Part shown: in pieces, positions 56,801-64,000 of the stretch
Layout of the letters: the number at the start of each line of letters is the position of its first letter
Numbering within the stretch: the stretch's first letter is position 1
Assembly: GCA_032622095.1 (NCBI GenBank)
Contig: CP136064.1
Span: 112,394,004 to 112,458,003, forward strand
Length of the DNA: 64,000 nucleotides
Direction of reading: 5' to 3'
From: Siphonodentalium dalli
Lineage: Eukaryota; Mollusca; Scaphopoda; Gadilida; Siphonodentaliidae
The notes under the pieces: model-generated
What the model was told of the DNA's origin: nothing
The model's database searches: none
What the model saw: the letters and a program-made list of their open reading frames with translations, nothing else
Translations under genes and position numbers: made by a program

Positions 56801-59800
56801 ACAGTTTAACCTTTTCAGAAGCTGGTTTATTGGAAACTAAATGGTTAATGCAGGCAAATGTGAAGGTTTGTTTAAAATAATGGCTGATAGGCATTAACAT
56901 TTTGTCTACCACACACATGCATTGGAGTGTGCAGGTCAGTGCATGCTGAGATTATGCTAGATTAACATGGGTGGTCAAATTCCATGCTATTAGATGGAAA
57001 TTTTAATGCATCAATGTAGTGGACAAATATAGTGAACATATATGGTAACACATCAGAAGCTGATAGGTGCACATAAAACACAAGTATAAGGTACATGCTT
57101 ACAATTTTACAAAAACAAATTATACATATCGCAGCATATCTCCTACATATCCAATGAGATATAATTTTTCCCAGCAAGCTAAATTACATGAACCGAACAT
57201 AGTGTTTCCTACTTGGTTGTAATGGATTTTAAGCTGCTAACATCTCAGCATCGTGAACTCAATCATGACTTTCGAGTCACTGACAGTTGAACTCGGAGAC
57301 GGTCGAGAAGTCAACAATTCAACTGGAGTTAACATATTTTGAAAATAAATACATAGAGAGGATACTTACCAGGCTGCAATTGGGAAATATTATTTTGTAA
57401 ATTGCTGATATCTCAAACCTGGGTCGTTGTGCGGGATACACAATTTCATAATTTCTAACTATTTCCTGACTGGTCTGTCAGCCAGCCCATCATCTGGCAT
57501 TATTCCATACCACTTTTGTTAGTCTGCTGGAACAACTTCTGTTATACTAAATGGCACACAGTCACTATGCCAAACTTGGAAACTGTAGGAGTTACACATA
57601 GGTGGGGGCGTGGTGTAAATGTCCCGGTGGCATGTTCAGGGCGATGTCCGGGGGGGGGGGGGGTTGTCCGCAAACCATAATGGCTCGCTCTTTGTTGGTC
57701 TATCAAAAGAAATTGTCTTCCTTCAATAGTTTACACCATTTGAAACCCCTCTCACAGAGCAATATATGAGCGGTTGTTACGTTGCTGTATATATACATGT
57801 ATTGTTCATCATCTCTGTATGTTGTTCTTTTATTTTGTGTACATATGTATGTATTGCTAATCATTGGTTTGGCCAAATAGGGACGCACGCCTATAAATAT
57901 CCAGACCGTTTACAGTTTAGTCAGCGGTCATGACTGCAACTGCCCATATTTACGGTTAAGTCAGTATATATATATATATATTGGCGTATCTGGTCCCCAA
58001 TTTGGTGAAAAAATACTAGTATTTCGAAATTCGTATCCTCCAGCAGCCTCCTGTGGGAAATTTCAGAGTTGAAACTTGTAGAATTATGTTTAAATTTTAA
58101 CTTTCCGAATAGAATATAGTCCACATTTGATTCTTTTCAGTTCGTAATACTAATTTCGACCATTCTAAAACAAGAATCGGGCATCCCCTTTAAGATAAAA
58201 TTATCAGAAACTCAGACGTATCTACATGTAAAAGTAAAACATCTGAATTGAATACTTTGTTGGTAACATGTAAGGCGCACAATTGACCAGTCACTTGTAA
58301 ACACAGTTCATGTCTTAACGGATGCATGCGTCTACATCACGACAATATCATAGTAAAAGTCACATATCTCATAAACTTTGATGATATGGTGTATCAAACT
58401 GTGTAGCGTATATTAAAACACTATCAATATCAGTGAGTCATAGATAGTTTGGTAGGAACATTCTAACCAATAGCGGACTAAAATTGACCTAATAACGGGC
58501 GATAACTTGACGAACGACGACAATGTTCTCAAATCCACGACGAAGATTGATAAACACCATGCATCGGTCCGTGTAACTGTAATATTTGTACTTGTACTTG
58601 TAAGTTGGAATTAGGATAATCCGTCAGTTCATTGTTGTTGTTGACATCGAAGCTCTTGTGAATTACTCTGGTACGTCTATCTTCTTGTGTAAATGTATAT
58701 GCTTTGAAACAATCAGAACAATGTCAACTGGATTGAACAGGTCATGTTCACAAACTGATAACACAGTCAACAGGTCAACATTGTAATATCAACGACGTTG
58801 TTGTTGATATTATTGTCACTAGAACACGTATCTGTGTTTTGATACACTGTCAATTTCAACATCAACATACGAGTCGAATCAGTCAAGTCGTACATCCTAC
58901 ATCTCGTTGGCTAACATGTATACTCAACACGTTGATTGATAATTTGTTGAGCGGTTTGTTTTCGACGGATGTGTGGTTTGTATTCAGCGGTTGAGTAACG
59001 CGTGCAACAATGAAAAATCAGGATATCTGTTTGGGATTTAATCAACAAGTTGATTAAAATTAACTCAATTTAAAACACTGTTCATCTTTAATGGTAGTCA
59101 TTTCAAGATGTTTAATCTACGTTTCAACATGTTTGGATCTATAAATGTAACCTTGAGATAGGAGGAGGAAAGGACCGATTATCCAGACATATGAACCGTA
59201 TGAATCGAATCATATCACATAATAATTTAATACCTTCCAACAGACCATTATCGGATACTATATCGGGATTTTAATACATATATATATATATCAAACAACA
59301 GTTGTATAAGTAACAAGCAACCTTTGGTAGTTCCTCTATATGCAACGTTGTGTAAATTGTATCCAACAAAACAGTTATTCACATTTTACACAACGTAGGT
59401 ACATGTACATGTAGGTACTGTGGGCAAACAAAGGTTGATTGCCTGTTGTGTAACATTTTATCCAACTAGAATTATGGTGTAGCCGACTACTCGAATATGC
59501 CACCTCGAATACAACCCATATACCACAATTTATTCGCAAAATATCACACACCAGCCGGTTTTCGCAGATTTAGAACTTGTCCGGTTCAGATAAAAACCGA
59601 AGTCAGACTGTCTTAACATTTACTCCACCACTGTATAAGTCAACTTTTCCCAATTTTTTTTTTTTAAAGCGATCACGCGATGCAAACAACCATTCGTTAA
59701 TGATAAATGTAACTGGGTTTGCAAACTTTGCTTGGACGCAAGTCGCCGGATTTCATTGGACTGAATGAACATGTCTGACAACTCAGTCTGGATGCACATA

Positions 59801-60915
59801 TATTGCTCTGATTACAAACACTTAATAGAATAGGCAAATATCAACAGAGTCAGAATTAGTCTTAGTGTATGAAGTCACTGCCGTATATAATTTGGTCACC
59901 GATAATATTGTTGAATTTTGACGGCATGAATTTTGAATCACGCACAATTTTAACCTAGACCATTTCCGAGCGCATAAAACAACGGTGAATTACCGCAGTA
60001 CTGACGAAACTGTATCAGACCGTCGGATTACTACGATCCGATACCGACGGTATTTTTTAATAGTGCAGTCGGAAGTTGGTCATTGCACGTGTATTAACAG
60101 ATTGACCTATTTGCCATGGTATATGTGTTTGGTTTGTTCAGAACGTTCCGTGTTAATCCCTTGTTCAGTGAAGATCAAGATATTTTGCCTGAATATATAC
60201 TCTGATTTTTCACGTTATATCTTTGTTTACCGTAAAGAGATGTATGTTGCAAACTATAAGTGCAATCTACGTGGCTATAACAAATGTTGTTCGTGAACTG
60301 AATAGGGCGTATATGCTTATATATAGTGTCCGCTACTGCTGATTCCATTGGCCCTTGAATATAATTCAGTGTTCGCGCTGGACCAGAAAACGATGGGCCA
60401 AAATGTGGGTCATTCTCAATATGTTTGGGTCATATGACAATTGTGTGGGCATTTATATTATGTGAATTCCGAACTAAGTAAAACCAATAACATAATATAA
60501 AATTAATTTATAGATATAGGATACTTATAGAGGTCGGTTAATTTGTTTTATCTTTGTCTATTTGTCTTCTCTACGTTATGGAAATTAACTAGAATGTGTG
60601 CTCGTGTTGTTTCCTGATGGACAAAGCCGTAGACGCACGCATCCAGATAATTACCACGCCTACAGCCCAGCCTGTCCTTTTGAAAATACGTTAATATTGA
60701 ACTTATTTCAAAACCCCAAATAAGCCCATATAGGCCTTATTTAGATCTGAATTACGCTTTATATCAACGTAAATTGGCACAAAAACAGTTGTATATGAGC
60801 TTATTCGTATGACAAATACGTCCGTATCGGGTGTATTTGATGCACCCACTTTTATAACCGAATGGATTAATTCATTTAGCAAAGATGAGGTTAATATGTT
60901 CATTTTATTTTGTAG
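53858..60915 (+). other. Long presumed intron, no exon seen
   Basis: About 7 kb without a convincing phase-1 exon, although small exons could be missed. It has a G run (57650-57663), short TA patches (57966-57982 and 59276-59290) and scattered CAACGTTG / TTGTTGTTGATATT-like palindromic phrases near 58690-58810. Frames at 54723-54989 and 59985-60296 have no family features. Confidence 0.4.
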
Positions 60916-61026
60916 TTGACAGGTGCGCTGATTTTCCATCTCCTTGCTCAGGAAATGGTGTGTGTGTAGACACTGATGACGGATACACTTGTACTTGTAC
61001 GACCACTTATTTTGGCGACATTTGCG
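60916..61026 (+). CDS. EGF-like domain exon
   Basis: A 111-base exon is bounded by acceptor TTATTTTGTAG and donor GCG|GTAAGT, phase 1 at both ends. It encodes one complete EGF repeat: Cys at residues 4, 11, 17, 26, 28 and 37, with CSGNGVC and the GYTCTC...YFGDIC pattern of a classic EGF module. The start (VDRC) lacks the full D-x-x-E calcium-binding signature, so it is probably a non-calcium EGF. Phase and orientation match the secreted-protein exon at 49259, 11.5 kb upstream, so I place it in that gene. It could belong to another gene if unseen exons intervene. Confidence 0.9.
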
Positions 61027-61825
61027 GTAAGTATACCATGCCACATATAACCTGGTTGATCCATATTTCTGACACTCATCAGCTGATAGGTGCATGTAGC
61101 GAACCGTTATCAAGTGATCACGCAGTGACGTAATTCTGCAAGCTACAGTGAAATAACAAAACGCTACAATGAAACAACAAAACGTGATTTCAGTTTAGCT
61201 TCTAAGAGATACGATGAGTTAAGTGTCTGTAATTGTCCGCTAGTTTATGGGCAAGTATATAATAAAATATATATTAGATATGAGTACAAATTGACATCAC
61301 ATTTTCGCCCATTAACTATTTAACACATTGGTGGTCATGCAGTTCACCGCGGCTGATCACCACATAAATAAAGGCAGTGGCGACCTTCGAGTTGCAAACT
61401 CAAATGTAGGAAATATATCCGGAACACTTACACGTGCATGAATCGCAGCGGCCAATATGTTCGATCATTCGGATGTATCATTGAATCGTGTACATGATCA
61501 TCACAATCTGCCGTTTGTTTTGGAACAACATATAGTCATGTGACTTTGTTCTAAGGAAAACAGTAGAGCAGGAATTGTATAAATAAGTTGGATTGTTAAG
61601 TCTTAGATGTGTCAATATATAATTTCATCTCGTTAGCCGCCTATTATAATATAACCAAACACGACTAAATCTGCCAGTAATAAGGCTGGCTTGGTGCTGA
61701 TTGGTGAAACGTTTTCTTGTATATCCATAATGTCTGTAGGGCATTGTTCTTCAATATAATCCTACTCGCTTACCGTGATCTTATTGCAAACTTGGTTGTT
61801 CACAAACGAATCCGTCCACCACCAG
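61027..61825 (+). other. Intron region after EGF exon
   Basis: No further module was recognised. AT-rich. Confidence 0.4.
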
Positions 61826-61944
61826 TTTATATTTTTGAACGACCAGGAACACACAACCGATATAATGTGAATGACACATGTAATACGGATGGACACATTT
61901 TGTGTGCCACTATAACAATATACGATGACTGTAATTATAACTGA
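61826..61944 (+). CDS. Possible terminal exon (weak)
   Basis: After an acceptor-like CCACCACCAG, a phase-1 reading gives YIFERPGTHNRYNVNDTCNT, then DGHILCATITIYDDCNYN and a TGA stop at 61942-61944. It has the right phase to follow the EGF exon and has three Cys. The acceptor lacks a good pyrimidine tract, and no polyadenylation signal was identified. I rate this as a guess; the family is unknown. Confidence 0.2.
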
Positions 61945-62127
61945 AAGTATATCGTTGGTACTAATATGGCTTACGAAATATATTCCACTTGGAGTTCCAT
62001 TGACCAACATGTATGTTGCCATTAATGACCACGATCACGCAATGTTTATTGTGTGTGGCATTAACACACACTATACTGTTGCGATCCATTCGGCAGAAAT
62101 TTGTTATTACACACTTGTTCCTAGAAT

Positions 62128-62256
62128 TGCAAAGTTCATGTTGTGTCATATTTACAAATGCGTATGACCCATGTGGACCATACGCATTCCGTTGATTCCT
62201 TTGATGTCCGAAATATAAAATACAAGCATCTGATCATCACCCATGACACAACATGT
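62128..62256. repeat. Hairpin with two nested blocks
   Basis: An inner palindrome (AATGCGTATGACCCATGTGG ... ACCATACGCATT) sits inside an outer match (TGTTGTGTCAT near 62140 and ATGACACAACA near 62245). Confidence 0.65.
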
Positions 62257-62310
62257 GTGCCTCGTAAGTTGTTTTCTTATTCATTCATTCTAGGACGGAT
62301 GGCGTGTAAT

Positions 62311-62470
62311 AAACACATAACGGCATGTGTGCTAACGGGTTTGTCGTTACGGCACTACATGTGTAACCTCGGAAGGATATAACTCGAGGCTGTTACTCTC
62401 GTTCTATCCTTCCGCGCTGGTATCCGTGCCCTATCATCAAACCCATTAGCACACTCGTGTCGTTATGTGT
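62311..62470. repeat. Inverted repeat with about 31-bp arms
   Basis: ACACATAACGGCATGTGTGC... pairs with ...GCACACTCGTGTCGTTATGT. The inner block CGGAAGGATA pairs with TATCCTTCCG. Confidence 0.75.
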
Positions 62471-64000
62471 ATACCTTACTCGTATTTAAATTCGCGCAGT
62501 ACTATTTTCTCCAGTCAAGTGGTAATGGTATCACAGCGTCTCCAGCGAATGCTAGCAGTTGACAGTATGCCGGTAATCTTACTGCGATGTTATTCTTTTT
62601 CAACCGCGGTAACCAAGTAATACATGTAACACAGCGTTATTGTTTTTATTCCGACCGCCGTACACCACATAATTGTGTTCGTGACCGGCTTACACACAGT
62701 TCATTTCATCTTAATTGATAAATACCATATATACACTGTCGGGGGTATCACGCCACCCCAGAAACAAACTTTATCTGGTGTGTTTATAATGACTACTTCA
62801 TATAGAATTCATATAAACATCACACGAAGAATACAGTCTAACTGTGAAAGCAAGGTGGTGCCGCGGGGTGATTTAAACTATTGGGCTGTAACAATATACT
62901 TGTCGATGATACGATATGAATCACGATATATGATCAACGATATGATACATATCAGTATACACTAAATTAGTATTCCCAAATGAATACCACCTGAATTATC
63001 AGAACTAACATTGTTATAACTGGAGAGTTTCCAATTGGTAGCTAGATGAGTGTCAAATACATATATAAATAGACATGTCATATTGAGAGAAAATTGCAGG
63101 TTTTTTTTCTAATTTACACATGGCCGTCTTCAGAAATTACTTGATTTCCTTATCACGAATCGCGATACACTTAAGACGATACGAAACGTTTTTTTTATTT
63201 AGAATATGGTTCGAAATTGTATCGCGATACATTGAAATTACGACGAGTTGTTACAGCCCTCTGTATAACGTATCCAGTACCGCGGTAATACCTGTGGTCA
63301 ACCTTGTTAAGGAGGTCAATTAATTAGAGCATAGCTGTAATTTAACAGTTGTTCTAGATTTCCTTACATAAATGTGAATTCAACTGTAATACTAGCAGAC
63401 CTCTTCCTTCATCTCTCCAAAGGGGAAAGTCTGATTCCTATGTCTATGTTGGTCGAAATTATTATACATTAGGCCTAACACAATAGTGACGTTTCATGTA
63501 ACCCGCCCACCCCTAGTCCAGACATCCGCCCCTACTAATTGTATCGACACCGTGAAATTTTTTAACAAACGCAATAACCGAAACTAACAAAAATTCACAT
63601 TGATCTATATCTGATTGTAGTAAAACTGTGCTCATCAGTCACCGGTCTGCATTGTTTACACTGAAGTGTATACGGTCCAGTTCAGCAACCAGGTTTTTTT
63701 TATTAAAATTGCTGCCATATTTATGTCTTACAATAAATACCTACAGTACGTAGTGTGCTTTTTATTTTTTGTTACACATGTACTGTATCATCTGTTGTGC
63801 CTAGTCAAAAAATTAAAAACAAATTTAATTATTTTCGCTCACCCGACAGACCATACTATTTTCCCTTCTGTTACCGGAAACACCACTATTTGTTTTAGGC
63901 ATGAGGGTGGTTCGCAACTCACGCACGGATAGAATTACGACTACATATAGCTATTCGTAGTTGTAAATTCATGTTGGGCCAAAAATTGCAATAATGACAA
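62471..64000. other. No recognised gene
   Basis: Contains several ATCGCGATAC / TGATACGATATGA-type phrases (62905-62950 and 63158-63230) that look like parts of a dispersed palindromic repeat. No exon was recognised before the window ends. Confidence 0.4.

Noticed and set aside
56816-56875. Candidate exon after CTTTTCAG near 56820
   Set aside because: Open reading exists but the downstream donor is not phase 1 and the peptide has no features.
60703-61113. 136-codon minus-strand open frame
   Set aside because: Antisense shadow of the EGF exon and its intron flanks.

Overview
This window looks like animal nuclear DNA, most likely from a marine lophotrochozoan and probably a mollusc. It is AT-rich, has small phase-matched exons in long introns, and is dense in microsatellites, hairpin MITEs, SINE-like and LINE sequence. 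It also carries dispersed 'AAGGG.(A)ATAACTC'-type repeats that I associate with molluscan genomes (for example near 3475, 3765, 34725 and 35005). No bacterial operon, CRISPR array, rRNA or complete single-exon gene is visible. Phylum is an inference.

The real coding content is a set of small plus-strand exons, all compatible with phase 1 at both ends. Two encode short His/Gly/Lys linkers (13819-13878, 20769-20840). Two encode intact thrombospondin type-1 (TSP1) repeats (22036-22203, 29053-29220), and a third TSP1 exon is broken (28566-28629). A TATA-driven first exon at 49259-49400 encodes a signal peptide plus a similar Gly/Lys/His segment, and an EGF exon lies at 60916-61026. The simplest reading is two tandem genes for modular secreted proteins on the + strand. 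The first gene is partial: I found no first exon for it. The second starts at 49259 and includes the EGF exon; 61826-61944 is a weak candidate for its last exon. Shared phase-1 boundaries let the modules be duplicated or lost without changing the frame.

The linker-TSP1 region was made by segmental duplication. Copy 1 (5075-5122 plus 12936-14850) keeps the linker exon but has lost the TSP1 exon and a SINE. Copy 2 (19817-22382 plus 27843-28022) keeps both exons. Copy 3 (28022-28805) has a SINE and a truncated TSP1 exon. A more diverged copy precedes the TSP1 exon at 29053. Transposons then split the units. A 5'-truncated L1/Tx1-like LINE (5123-12935, 15-bp target duplication) lies in copy 1, and itself carries a 4.3-kb interlocked inverted-repeat structure (about 8063-12386). 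A 5.46-kb TIR-bounded insertion (22383-27842) lies in copy 2.

The rest is mostly repeats and relics: a minus-strand CR1/RTE-like RT remnant (about 700-1390); a C2H2 zinc-finger relic split by a hAT-type element with an 8-bp TSD (15957-17310); two diverged minus-strand paralogous gene fragments 40 kb apart (4140-4850, 43985-44700); three piggyBac-type MITEs of about 500 bp (37790, 51127, 53356) and another piggyBac-like element (32437); TA-flanked elements (2400, 44419, 38586); and many long hairpins. The intervals 44.7-49.2 kb and 53.9-60.9 kb contain almost nothing I can assign.
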